NCBI GenBank assembly: GCA_002733575.1
Contig: NVWB01000180.1
Location: forward strand, 1-33,604
Reading direction: 5' to 3'
DNA length: 33,604 nucleotides
Origin: Blastopirellula sp.
GTDB taxonomy: Bacteria > Planctomycetota > Planctomycetia > Pirellulales > Pirellulaceae
Numbering within the stretch: position 1 is the first letter of the stretch; every line of letters starts with the position of its first letter. Both the position numbers and the translations under genes were made by a program. This document shows, in pieces, positions 14,657 through 23,593 of the stretch. Below the pieces are notes generated by a model. That model had not been told where the DNA came from. It worked only from the letters and a program-made list of their open reading frames with translations, and did no database searches.

Positions 14657-15973
14657 TCAGTTAATTTTCTCTTTCAGATACTCGATTGCTTTTTGAAGTT
14701 GGGTATCTACCACACCTTCTAGTTCAATTTCTTCATCAGACTTGACCCGATTATCAACCCGGCTGCGATCCTTAATATTGGAACGATCAATGTCTCTTTG
14801 CATCCGTGCTTTGATAATTTGCACTAACTCATCATCAGTCACGGTCACTTCATAACCTTCGTCGGGAGAAACTCCCCAGTCTTCTTCATCGGTTGCATCG
14901 GGGAACCGGTGAATGTTTCTTCCGCTAGGCCGCCAGTAAGTTGCGGTGGTGATTTTGATGGCTCGCTTTTCCTTATCAAACTTATAAATACTTTGAACGG
15001 TTCCTTTTCCATAAGATCGTTCTCCGATCACTACCGCCCGTTTATGATCTTGCAAACAGGCCGCCACAATTTCACTGGCACTGGCACTAAGCTGGTTTAC
15101 TAGTACCACGACAAAAATATCTTGCTTCACTATCGTGGTGTCGGAATGGGCCTTGGTGGCTCGTTCAAATCGACCTTCCCGCCCTTTTACCGAAACGATG
15201 ATTCCATCGTCGATAAACATGTCACAAATAGCCTTTGCCGCCGAAAGATAACCGCCCGCATTGTTTCTGAGATCGATAATGAGCCCATCGACATCGTCAT
15301 CGATTTGCTGATACGCCTTGGCAAACTCATCTGTGGTATGATCTCCGAAAATGTTGACTCGGATCAATCCAATTTTTGGTTCTGCTTCTAAAGTGAAGTT
15401 CCAGTCTCCGTTGGGTTGATGGGTGTCTCCTAAGACCGAGGCGACCATTACTTCGGCCCTTTCGACATCAATTTCTTCAATCTCTTCTAGCCCTAGATGC
15501 CGTACTCCCAAACGAACGCTTGTGCCCACCTCACCCCGTAATAAGGAGACCGCATCTTCGGAATCGGATTGAGTCACATCCACCGCATCGATAGAGACAA
15601 TCACATCGCCCGCTTGGATACCCGCTTCGTAAGCTGGGGCACCTGCCAAAGGCGAGACCACTTGGATCTCATGTTTTTCTTCATCGTAAAAGATACGAAT
15701 TCCGATGCCGCCAAACTCTTGGTCTAAATCTGCTTTAAAATCAGGTAACACATGAGGTGGAAGGTAGGTTGAGTTTTGATCTAGCGGCGTTGTCATGCCT
15801 GTCATGGCCGCATCAAACAGTTCTTCTTGATCGATATTGCGTACATATTCATAGGAAATGATATTGAGTACTTCGCCAAACATCTGAGTAAAGCGATTGC
15901 GTTCCGATGCTTTGTAGCAGACCAGGGAGATAACCGAAGCCGCAAAGATAATCGCTAAATTGAAACGCGGCAT
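14657..15973 (-). CDS. S41-family C-terminal processing protease
   Basis: A CtpA/Prc-type serine protease that trims or degrades envelope proteins, 438 residues. One N-terminal hydrophobic segment (FNLAIIFAASVISLVCY) is a signal peptide or anchor, so the enzyme acts outside the cytoplasm. A PDZ domain spans about 90-165 (EFGGIGIRI, PAYEAGIQAGDVIVSIDAVDV). The S41 domain carries the Ser-Lys dyad S298 (NQLSASASEI) and K323 (GERSYGKGTVQS), 25 residues apart as in E. coli Prc and algal D1 protease. ATG 15973 is preferred; an in-frame GTG at 15991 would add six polar residues. The charged C-terminal tail has no known domain. Lies 140 bases downstream of the membrane protein gene on the same strand. 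Confidence 0.94.
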   Translation of the reverse strand: MPRFNLAIIFAASVISLVCYKASERNRFTQMFGEVLNIISYEYVRNIDQEELFDAAMTGMTTPLDQNSTYLPPHVLPDFKADLDQEFGGIGIRIFYDEEKHEIQVVSPLAGAPAYEAGIQAGDVIVSIDAVDVTQSDSEDAVSLLRGEVGTSVRLGVRHLGLEEIEEIDVERAEVMVASVLGDTHQPNGDWNFTLEAEPKIGLIRVNIFGDHTTDEFAKAYQQIDDDVDGLIIDLRNNAGGYLSAAKAICDMFIDDGIIVSVKGREGRFERATKAHSDTTIVKQDIFVVVLVNQLSASASEIVAACLQDHKRAVVIGERSYGKGTVQSIYKFDKEKRAIKITTATYWRPSGRNIHRFPDATDEEDWGVSPDEGYEVTVTDDELVQIIKARMQRDIDRSNIKDRSRVDNRVKSDEEIELEGVVDTQLQKAIEYLKEKIN

Positions 15974-16130
15974 GTTGTTCTCATGGCACACAGAAGGGAA
16001 TAAACAGAGATAAGCAATACTCTATCGTAACCTCTGACGGATCAGCGGCAAGCAGAGCCAGAGAATTCGCTTTACTTTTATACGTGAAGAATCCCTGTTA
16101 GAACTTTACAATTTTCAAGACACGCCCGAA

Positions 16131-17441
16131 TCATCCACCCAAGAACGGCACTGGCACCAGAAAAGCGTGTTGTTCCAATAAACCATAAGCCCCACGCCAC
16201 GAGACGTAGAGTGCCAAGTACATGAAGAACACATACAGAAAAACTACCGGCAAATTACCTAGCCGTGCCAGCCAGCGGAAGATGAAATGTCGCGGCTCGG
16301 CTCTTCGTCGCGCTCGTGCGACTGCCCAGCCACTTAAAAAACGTGCTGGAAGCATAAAAGCGACAAAGACCAAACTTGGCAGCCAGGCGATCTCTCGATC
16401 AATTAATTCGATCTTCAGCAGATACAAGGGTAATGCAAACAGTAACGTGATAAACAGCGCAGTCCAAAATGCAATCGGCGCTTTCGCAAATAGCTTGCCA
16501 ACTTTGCGAATCTCAAATAACGCTCCCCAACGATTCTCGGCCGCAAAATGTGCTTGTACAAAAGGCAGATACAGCAGCACGATACAAAACAACAGCATAC
16601 CCGGTAAACTTACTAACACAGCAGCCACAGGCTGAGATAACTGACGCGCCAAAATCATCCACAACACCGGAATCGCAAGCCATAAAAACGTGCCAAGGAA
16701 TCCTCGTACACCCAGTGAAAAATAATGCCAGACTCGCAGCTTTTTTATAAACTCAAGCGTGTTGTCTCTTGCTTCGGAATACATCCCGCCGGAAAATAAG
16801 CGGCGGAAGAGTTTCAACGGGGCTGGCCAGATAAAGTGTCGCAATTTTCCTCCGCGAAACCAGGCCCAAGCGACATGCCCGCCAATCAACAAGGTGGCAG
16901 CTACTAACCCAATCCATAATCGTTGTGACTGCACACTTTCGGCATCAATCAAATAAGATGATGTCCAGAAACCTGAAAGCAAACGTAGCGGGATAAACAT
17001 CAGCCAGGTGCCTAGGGCCAAGCTGCCGATTCTAGCGGCAGTCCGAATTCCTATAAATCCTTCGCTGAACTTTCCCGTTCGCGCAATGCGGCCACTGACT
17101 TCCAACAGGTAACCCAAGCTAAGCATGTTCACAATCGGAATCGTCGCCAGTACGGCTAAGATGAAAATCATGCTGCCCAAACCAAACAGCCATTCAACAG
17201 CAGAGCAGATCTTCAAAAAGGCACGTACAATCAACCAAGGGCGTTTGGGAGTCGCCTGTGCTGAAGCCTCGGGTTGCCCTAAAGCCGGAACAAGCTCTTC
17301 ACGCAAATCTTGCTCATCCGCAGCAATACTGGTTGCGGCAACAAGCGATTCATCTGTGTCGCTAGTGGTGGGAATTGTTTCTGAGGGGGTTGTCACTGTA
17401 GAATCCATCGTCAAAGTATTCCGAGGTTTTACATCTGTCAT
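16131..17441 (-). CDS. Multi-pass membrane protein, unknown function
   Basis: Unrecognised; 436 residues. The first 75 residues are polar and rich in Thr, Ser, Glu and Pro and probably cytoplasmic or disordered. From about 77 on there are about eight strongly hydrophobic segments, including GSMIFILAVLATIPIVNMLSLGYLL, a LWIGLVAATLLIGG helix and AFWTALFITLLFALPLYLL. Internal LSLGYLLEVSGRIARTGKF and the FARKAP-like central loop resemble the DUF4013-type membrane proteins common in planctomycetes, but this is a weak match. The C-terminal LVPVPFLGG is short and exposed. It is upstream of the S41 protease in the same direction; whether they form an operon is unclear because the gap is 157 bases. 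Confidence 0.8.
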   Translation of the reverse strand: MTDVKPRNTLTMDSTVTTPSETIPTTSDTDESLVAATSIAADEQDLREELVPALGQPEASAQATPKRPWLIVRAFLKICSAVEWLFGLGSMIFILAVLATIPIVNMLSLGYLLEVSGRIARTGKFSEGFIGIRTAARIGSLALGTWLMFIPLRLLSGFWTSSYLIDAESVQSQRLWIGLVAATLLIGGHVAWAWFRGGKLRHFIWPAPLKLFRRLFSGGMYSEARDNTLEFIKKLRVWHYFSLGVRGFLGTFLWLAIPVLWMILARQLSQPVAAVLVSLPGMLLFCIVLLYLPFVQAHFAAENRWGALFEIRKVGKLFAKAPIAFWTALFITLLFALPLYLLKIELIDREIAWLPSLVFVAFMLPARFLSGWAVARARRRAEPRHFIFRWLARLGNLPVVFLYVFFMYLALYVSWRGAYGLLEQHAFLVPVPFLGG

Positions 17442-17846
17442 TATAAGAGGTTGACCGACAGTAATCGAACTGAATTGTTAAGGAGTTGGGCCGATTTCGG
17501 CTATTTCATCTAAAATTCGTTGTTGGCGCCAATTTCTTGCCAAGACTGGAAAAGAAACACCGAAATCCCATTGGAAAAATCGGAGTCTCCACCCGATATA
17601 CCCCTGTTTTACGCAATTAGATTTACTAAAGTGCATATTATTTAGATGAATTCCTTGGATTTAAAATTTGATATGCCCTGCCAGATGCTTGGCCGTTGAC
17701 TGTATTACCCCCTTTGGGCTTGTTCTTGCTCATCATTTTTTGACAAACTAAGTAATTCAAATTTCGATAGTTGAAACATTTTTGGTACGATATAAGTAGT
17801 ACCTAAGAACTCAAAATCCTCGTACATCCCTCCAGGAAGCGCGCTC
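17442..17846. other. Divergent promoter region
   Basis: A 405-base AT-rich gap between the divergent membrane-protein gene and the DUF1549 gene. A consensus TTGACA at 17740-17745 lies about 100 bases before the rightward gene, but the expected -10 position (17763-17768, TTCGAT) is poor. No coding sequence, repeat copy or RNA gene was recognised. Confidence 0.3.
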
Positions 17847-19487
17847 ATGTGGTTTCGCAACATTCTATTCCTCGGCATCTGCGGCTTGTTGCTATCAACC
17901 GTGGCAGCCAGCTTGTTGATTCCAGAGATGCCCTTGCAGGTTTCAGGCCACAATCCGGTAGCATTTCAACAGCCGGAGTTCCGTGGCATTGTCGAAAAGA
18001 TTGATGCCCAGTTTCAAACCACATGGGAAGACGAAAAACTTGAGCCTGCTCCAATTGCTGATGATCTACAGATCGCGCGGCGTCTGTCGCTGGGCCTAAC
18101 AGGCAAGATACCCTCGGTCGAAGATATTCGCTTGATCGAAAAACAGCCCGAGTCGCAACGCATTCAATGGTGGATCAGCAAGCTGTTTGAAGATCGACGC
18201 TATGCTGATTTCGTGGCAGAGCGTTTGGCCCGGGCCTATGTTGGAACCGAAAATGGTCCGTTCTTGGTGTACCGTGGACGTCGATTTAAACTGTGGCTGA
18301 GCGACCAACTTTATGACAATCGGCCTTACGATGAACTAGTTCAAGATTTAATTGCAGAACGCGGTATCTGGACCGACGAACCGGCGGTCAATTTCATCAC
18401 GGCCTCGATGGGCAAAGAGGAAGGAGAGAATCAACCTGATCCAGTGAAGCTGGCAGCCAGAGTCACCCGTGCCTTTCTTGGGACTCGGATGGATTGTGTA
18501 GAATGCCACGACGACAATCTCGGCGGAGATTTGTTACAAAGTGATTTCCATGAAATGGCCTCGTTCTTCCGCGGAACTGAAAACTCTTTCACGGGCATCA
18601 CCGATAATCAAAAGAAAGATTACAACTACAAATATCTGTATGCCGAGGAAGAAGTGGTCGTTCCCTCGATGGTACCCTTCAACAAAGAACTGCTACAAGA
18701 ACAAGGCACCGAACGCGAACGCTTGGCCAATTGGGTCACCCATCCAGAAAACCGCCCGTTTGCAAGAGCCATCGTCAACCGCATCTGGGCCATTATGACC
18801 AGTCGGCCCTTGGTCGAACCTGTCGACAGCATTCCGATTGATGGAACGTATGAGGATGGCACCTTCCCGCCTGGGCTTGATCTATTGGCGGATGATTTTA
18901 TTGAGCACGATTTTGATGTTCAACGATTGATTCGCGTCATCGCTGAAACAACCGCATTCCAAACAGACAGCCAAGCCGATCATGAAATCACCGCTGCCCA
19001 CGAACAACATTGGGCCGCATTTCCGGTCACTCGGCTTCGCCCTGAGCAAGTGGTTGGCAGCGTGATTCAATCGGCTTCACTTCAAGCACTCGATACCGAT
19101 AGTCACATCATCGCTAAACTCATGGCGTTCGGCCAACAACAAGATTTCATTAAACGCTATGGCGACTCTGGCGAAGATGAGTTTGCCATCCAAGGCGGAA
19201 CCATCCCGCAACGGCTATTGATGATGAACGGGAAACTGGTCAAAGAGCGAACCTCGAATAACCCGCTATTCAACGCTGCATCTCGAATCGCCATGTTCTC
19301 GCCAGATGATGAAACCGCCATCGAAACCGCATTTCTGGCCACACTTACACGTCGACCCACCACAGAAGAAACCGCGTATTTTATCAATCGTTTAGAAAAT
19401 GCAGATGAATCAGTCTCTCGCACTGACCAGTTTGAAGACATCTACTGGTCGCTACTCAACTGCACTGAGTTCGCTTGGAATCACTAA
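17847..19487 (+). CDS. DUF1549/DUF1553 exported protein
   Basis: A planctomycete-type exported protein of 546 residues. The N terminus (MWFRNILFLGICGLLLSTVAASL) is a signal peptide. DUF1549 covers about 40-250: RRLSLGLTGKIPS, the FVAERLARAYVG region and the conserved FLGTRMDCVECHDD with a CxxCH near 213, common to the family. DUF1553 covers about 285-540: RERLANWVTHPENRPFARAI and NRIW, with LLADDFIEHDFDVQRLIRVI. Family members often carry an added cytochrome-c or LamG-type domain; none is seen here. AGGA lies eleven bases before the ATG. It is followed 153 bases later by a DUF1501 gene, the usual partner. The pair is thought to act in extracellular or periplasmic breakdown of complex substrates, but biochemical function is not established. 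Confidence 0.92.
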   Translation: MWFRNILFLGICGLLLSTVAASLLIPEMPLQVSGHNPVAFQQPEFRGIVEKIDAQFQTTWEDEKLEPAPIADDLQIARRLSLGLTGKIPSVEDIRLIEKQPESQRIQWWISKLFEDRRYADFVAERLARAYVGTENGPFLVYRGRRFKLWLSDQLYDNRPYDELVQDLIAERGIWTDEPAVNFITASMGKEEGENQPDPVKLAARVTRAFLGTRMDCVECHDDNLGGDLLQSDFHEMASFFRGTENSFTGITDNQKKDYNYKYLYAEEEVVVPSMVPFNKELLQEQGTERERLANWVTHPENRPFARAIVNRIWAIMTSRPLVEPVDSIPIDGTYEDGTFPPGLDLLADDFIEHDFDVQRLIRVIAETTAFQTDSQADHEITAAHEQHWAAFPVTRLRPEQVVGSVIQSASLQALDTDSHIIAKLMAFGQQQDFIKRYGDSGEDEFAIQGGTIPQRLLMMNGKLVKERTSNNPLFNAASRIAMFSPDDETAIETAFLATLTRRPTTEETAYFINRLENADESVSRTDQFEDIYWSLLNCTEFAWNH

Positions 19488-19530
19488 GATACAAAAGATT
19501 TTAATGAGTAATTAATTCATTGCTCAACAA

Positions 19531-19596
19531 TCTTAACCCGAAGCGTTAGCGAGGACAAACCGCGATTAAACTTCGTCCTAACGCTTCGGGTTAAGA
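19531..19596. repeat. CCCGAAGCG hairpin repeat, complete copy
   Basis: A perfect 19-base inverted repeat, TCTTAACCCGAAGCGTTAG (19531-19549) and its complement at 19578-19596, around a 28-base loop. AGGAC (19552-19556) and GTCCT (19575-19579) give an alternative inner stem. It lies between two co-directional genes. A copy lacking the left arm is at 32457-32502. Similar hairpins are common between genes of planctomycetes, as far as I recall. Confidence 0.85.
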
Positions 19597-19640
19597 TGAC
19601 TAGACTGTTCAAATACATCTACACAAATTGAAATAACCCC

Positions 19641-20957
19641 ATGACAACCAATAATCAAAACTCCACTCTCAACTGCAATTCATCGGCCCACATCAGCCGT
19701 CGTAATATCTTAAAAGCGGCCGGGCTGGGTTGTGCCTCTTGGTTGACTCCGCTCTCAACCCAACTGGCGTTCTCTGCTGAAAAAGAGCAAAAGAAAAAAC
19801 GACCCAAGTCGGTCATCATGCTTTGGCTACAAGGTGCCCCGAGTCAATTTGAAACCTTCGATCCGCATGCTGGCACGAAGTACGGCGGCGAAACTAAAGC
19901 CATCAAAACGAATCTCAAAGGGGTTGAGTTTTCAGACAACATGCCGCAATCGGCTGAGATCATGCAAGACCTGACGCTGCTGCGAGGTGTCCTTAGCAAA
20001 GAGGGCGATCACGAGCGGGCCGCTTACAACATGAAAACTGGTTACCGGCCTGACCCTACACTCATTCATCCGTCGATCGGTGCCATCGTTTGTCACGAAC
20101 TTTCGGCCACTGGCTTAGAAATTCCGCGACATGTTTCCATATTACCTGGCCCTTGGCCTGGTCGTGGGGGCTTCCTCGGCAATGGGCACGATGCCTTTAA
20201 AATGTACGATCCCAAAGACCCTCTGCCCGACTTAATACGTCAGGTGCCTGAGGCCCGATTTGCTCAGCGGCGCAAAGATTTAAATGTGTTAGAAAACAGT
20301 TTCTTAGCCCGTCGTAGAAGTGATCTGGAGAAAAATAAGACCATTCACCTCGGCACGGTCGATAGTGCGATCAAGATGATGAGTTCCGAGCAGATCAAAG
20401 CGTTTGATATCTCGAAAACCCCGAAGGCTTTGCTCGATGATTTCGGCGACACCCCATTTGGTCGCGGCTGCTTGTGTGCCACGCAGTTGATCGAAACCGG
20501 CGTGCGGTGTGTGGAAATCACACTCACCGGCTGGGACAGTCACGTGAATAACCATGAAATCCAAAAGGGAAGGACCGAAATTCTTGACCCGGCTTTTGCT
20601 GCATTGATTAAGCTGCTGAAAGAGAAAGATCAGTACGACGACACCATTGTAATATGCTGCGGCGAATTCGGCAGAACGCCAGGTACCAACCCGCTCGGCG
20701 GCAGAGACCATTGGCCTCACGGTTTCAGCGTGGCACTCGGCGGCGGAGGCATTCGCCGCGGACTGGTCCTCGGAGAAACCGATCCTGATGGATCTAAAGT
20801 AACTGCCGAAGATAAAGATGCCTACAACGTCGAAGACATTCACGCCACCATCCACCACGCCCTCGGCATTGACTACACCCTAGAATACAACACACCCGTC
20901 GGTCGACCGATGGCCATTAGTCATGGCAAGGTGATCGATAAAATTCTGGATGTGTGA
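19641..20957 (+). CDS. DUF1501 protein with Tat signal
   Basis: A sulfatase-like-fold exported protein of 438 residues. The N-terminal twin-arginine signal SRRNILKAAGLGCASWL (about 19-37) sends the folded protein through the Tat system. The DUF1501 core begins at KSVIMLWLQGAPSQFETFDPH and includes LLRGVLSKEGDHERAAYNM, the GCLCATQLIETGVRCVEI segment and the GEFGRTPGTNPLGGRDHWP motif, whose Asp/His residues are the likely metal ligands. It follows the DUF1549/DUF1553 gene, its usual partner in planctomycetes, after a hairpin repeat. The hairpin may lower expression of the second gene relative to the first. Its substrate is unknown. Confidence 0.93.
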   Translation: MTTNNQNSTLNCNSSAHISRRNILKAAGLGCASWLTPLSTQLAFSAEKEQKKKRPKSVIMLWLQGAPSQFETFDPHAGTKYGGETKAIKTNLKGVEFSDNMPQSAEIMQDLTLLRGVLSKEGDHERAAYNMKTGYRPDPTLIHPSIGAIVCHELSATGLEIPRHVSILPGPWPGRGGFLGNGHDAFKMYDPKDPLPDLIRQVPEARFAQRRKDLNVLENSFLARRRSDLEKNKTIHLGTVDSAIKMMSSEQIKAFDISKTPKALLDDFGDTPFGRGCLCATQLIETGVRCVEITLTGWDSHVNNHEIQKGRTEILDPAFAALIKLLKEKDQYDDTIVICCGEFGRTPGTNPLGGRDHWPHGFSVALGGGGIRRGLVLGETDPDGSKVTAEDKDAYNVEDIHATIHHALGIDYTLEYNTPVGRPMAISHGKVIDKILDV

Positions 20958-20996
20958 TTTGGGTAAAAACAGATTGGAAGCTTTGTAGGGTGGCTG

Positions 20997-21842
20997 CTAA
21001 GCCGTTTGTACCTTACCCTCACACAACCTAACTACCGAATCCGCCTGTTCTGCAATCGAGTTATCGTGCGTCACCATGACGATGGTCAGGTTATTCTCAC
21101 GATTTAACTTGCGTAGGATATCAAGAATCTCATCGCCGTTTTTTCGGTCGAGGTTCCCCGTTGGTTCATCGGCCAGTAGGATTTTTGGGTCGGCAATCAA
21201 TGCACGTGCGATTGCGACTCTCTGCATTTCGCCGCCGGATAGTTCTTTCGAGCGATGATTCAAGCGGTGTCCTAAACCTACAAGCTTGAGCAAGTCTTCG
21301 GCTCGCTGGCGGAACTTTTTGCGTTGGCTCCAGTATTTCCACATACCGTTAGAAATCATCAGGGGCGTGAGTACATTTTCGAGTGTCGAGAATTCTGGTA
21401 GTAAGTGATAAAACTGGAAGATCATGCCAAAATCACGATTCCGCATTTTATCGCGTGCGCGAGATGAAATGTTGTCGATTCGGTTGTTCTCAAAATAGAT
21501 CTCGCCCGAGTCTGGTGCGTCGAGTGTGGCCATCAAATGGAGTAGCGTACTTTTGCCTGATCCACTTTGCCCGATGATTGACGTGATTCTTCCTTCATCG
21601 GCAGTAAAGTCGACGCCACGCAACACGGGGATTTCGATTTTCCCTTTGTGGTAACTCTTGACTAGGTTTTTTGTATACAAGTGCCCTACATTGGGATTTG
21701 TTTTGTCGGATTTATCCGCCGAGGATTCAAATTTCTCGACTGGAATATGAGGTCCACGCAATCCATGTTGATTGATCTTGGAACCAGAATCCCCAGGAGC
21801 TTGTAATGCGAAATCTTGTTGGGTTGATGAAGTTTTACTCAT
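20997..21842 (-). CDS. LolD-like ABC transporter ATPase
   Basis: ATP-binding subunit of a LolCDE/MacB-type exporter, 281 residues from the chosen start. It carries Walker A GQSGSGKST (91-99), Q-loop FQFYHLLPEF, signature LSGGEMQRVAIARAL (201 on), Walker B ILLADEPTGNLD (221 on) and the switch histidine in MVTHD. ATG 21842 overlaps the permease stop by eight bases (ATGAGTAA), a sign of translational coupling, and is much better than the upstream start at 22025, which would lie inside the permease gene. About 50 polar residues (STQQDFALQAPGDSGSKINQ and on) precede the conserved domain, longer than in E. coli LolD (233). The likely role is moving lipoproteins to the outer membrane, or another MacB-type export. 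Confidence 0.93.
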   Translation of the reverse strand: MSKTSSTQQDFALQAPGDSGSKINQHGLRGPHIPVEKFESSADKSDKTNPNVGHLYTKNLVKSYHKGKIEIPVLRGVDFTADEGRITSIIGQSGSGKSTLLHLMATLDAPDSGEIYFENNRIDNISSRARDKMRNRDFGMIFQFYHLLPEFSTLENVLTPLMISNGMWKYWSQRKKFRQRAEDLLKLVGLGHRLNHRSKELSGGEMQRVAIARALIADPKILLADEPTGNLDRKNGDEILDILRKLNRENNLTIVMVTHDNSIAEQADSVVRLCEGKVQTA

Positions 21843-23544
21843 AGCGAAGTGCCTCCACTGGATGCAAACGTGCGGCACGCAAAGCAGGTAACACACTGGC
21901 AAGGACTGCGATAAACATGGCGCCTGCGACAATCCAGGCAATGCTAACGGGGCTGATAATGGTGGGTATTTCTCGGAAGTAATAGATCGTCGGGTCAAAC
22001 ACTTCTTTGCCAGTGATCCATTCAATCACACCAGCGATGCGATTGATATTGACCACAAACAGCAGGCCCATGATCATGCCGACGCCTGAGCCAACGATGC
22101 CTAGCGAAAATCCGTACCACAGGAAAATACTCATCACGCCGGAGCCAGAAGCGCCGAGTGATTTGAGGATTCCGATGTCTTTGGTTTTTTCAACCACAAT
22201 CATGTAGAACGTGGCCAAGATGCCGAAGCCAGCGACGCCGATGATCAAAAACAAGAGGATGTTCAAGATCGTTTTTTCCATTTCAACTGCTGCTAACAGC
22301 GGGCCTTGTAAGTCTTTCCATGATTGAATTCGGTAAGGAAATACTTCCGGCGGGAAGGTGGCTCGCATTTTATTGACCACCGCTTGTAGATCGGCACCTT
22401 CTTTCAATTTGATTTGAATTGTAGAGACCGCTGTTCCTTCGGTAGGGTCTATCATGCCGCGAAGTTGTTGCAAGCGATCTAGCGGAATAAAGGCAAAAGC
22501 CCCATCGTATTCACTCATTTTACTTTCGTAGAAATCGACCACCGTAAAAGTATCGCTGGCGATTTGTGGTGGACTGCTTGAAGTCGGAAACGATAGTTTC
22601 ACATCATCGCCAGGCAGTACCATAAAGTAATCTTTGACGATGCCTTCAGCGTTACGTTGGCGGACACTGCCGATGGCGATGCCTAAAATTATTCCGGTGG
22701 CTTGATCGTGCATCGGATCGTAGATTTTGGTTTTCAAAGTACCGCGAGCAGCAGAGAAACGATCTGCCCCTTTGTTGGCGACATCGTACGGCGATTCTTC
22801 TTGGTTGATCAGCAGTTCCGCAGGCACAGCCCCAGGTAGTGGCGGTGCATCGGCGTCATTCGCATGTGGAGGAATGATCGGCACTTCTTCTTCGTGATTA
22901 ACAGTTCTTAGTGGATTCGGTTGTTGGGGAGGAGCAACTGGTGTCGGTTGGTTGGATATTATAATCTCATTCGGATAGCGTCCGGTCTCTTCAAACACTT
23001 GAAAACGCTTCATCTGTGCTCGGAGCTCTTTTTCATAAGCCGCTTTTTCACGGCGATGATTCCAGCCTGCACTGAACAGCGGAGACTCTGTCGGGGCCTC
23101 GTATCCATTTTCTTTGAGATCAAAAGATACGGCTGATCGATTCTCAGGGTGCTTTAGATACTTCGAGAAATCACTGACCTTGGCATACGTGTCAGGATCA
23201 ATCCCGACGAGTGTGACATGCCGGGGAAGCCATTGTCCACGCACATTGATGCTGAGCATCGCCGGCACATGCACGGTTGCGGTGATCGATTCAATATCAT
23301 CACCGATCACTTCTTTGACATTTTTGATATGCTCTTCCCAATGACGGAAGCCGTTCATCCCGTGGCTTTCCATCACGATGTCTGACATGATTCCATGCAA
23401 ACGCGTGTGCATTTCGTGAGAAAAGCCAGACATGACCGAGTTGACCACAATCATCGTGGCCACACCGAGCATTACACTAATAATAGATGCCAACGCGATA
23501 TAGCGAGTTCTTAAATAGCGTAAGCAGAGCACCAATTTGTACAT
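21835..23544 (-). CDS. LolC/LolE-type ABC permease
   Basis: FtsX/MacB-fold permease, 569 residues, with the LolC/E layout: one N-terminal membrane helix (ALASIISVMLGVATMIVV), a large periplasmic domain, then three C-terminal helices (ILLFLIIGVAGFGILATFYM, LGIVGSGVGMIMGLLFVVN and IVAGAMFIAVLASVLPALRA) ending HPVEALRYE. Start is ATG 23544, with AAGGA about ten bases upstream; the frame also opens at 23568. The periplasmic part is about 170 residues larger than in E. coli LolC and has a proline-rich linker (EVPIIPPHANDADAPPLPGA) near 220-240. It is 49 bases downstream of lysyl-tRNA synthetase and overlaps lolD. A single permease suggests a homodimer. Confidence 0.92.
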   Translation of the reverse strand: MYKLVLCLRYLRTRYIALASIISVMLGVATMIVVNSVMSGFSHEMHTRLHGIMSDIVMESHGMNGFRHWEEHIKNVKEVIGDDIESITATVHVPAMLSINVRGQWLPRHVTLVGIDPDTYAKVSDFSKYLKHPENRSAVSFDLKENGYEAPTESPLFSAGWNHRREKAAYEKELRAQMKRFQVFEETGRYPNEIIISNQPTPVAPPQQPNPLRTVNHEEEVPIIPPHANDADAPPLPGAVPAELLINQEESPYDVANKGADRFSAARGTLKTKIYDPMHDQATGIILGIAIGSVRQRNAEGIVKDYFMVLPGDDVKLSFPTSSSPPQIASDTFTVVDFYESKMSEYDGAFAFIPLDRLQQLRGMIDPTEGTAVSTIQIKLKEGADLQAVVNKMRATFPPEVFPYRIQSWKDLQGPLLAAVEMEKTILNILLFLIIGVAGFGILATFYMIVVEKTKDIGILKSLGASGSGVMSIFLWYGFSLGIVGSGVGMIMGLLFVVNINRIAGVIEWITGKEVFDPTIYYFREIPTIISPVSIAWIVAGAMFIAVLASVLPALRAARLHPVEALRYE

Positions 23545-23593
23545 TGCCAGTCCTTCGGCGAGTATCAACAGTGCGATCTCTCAAGACGTATCC

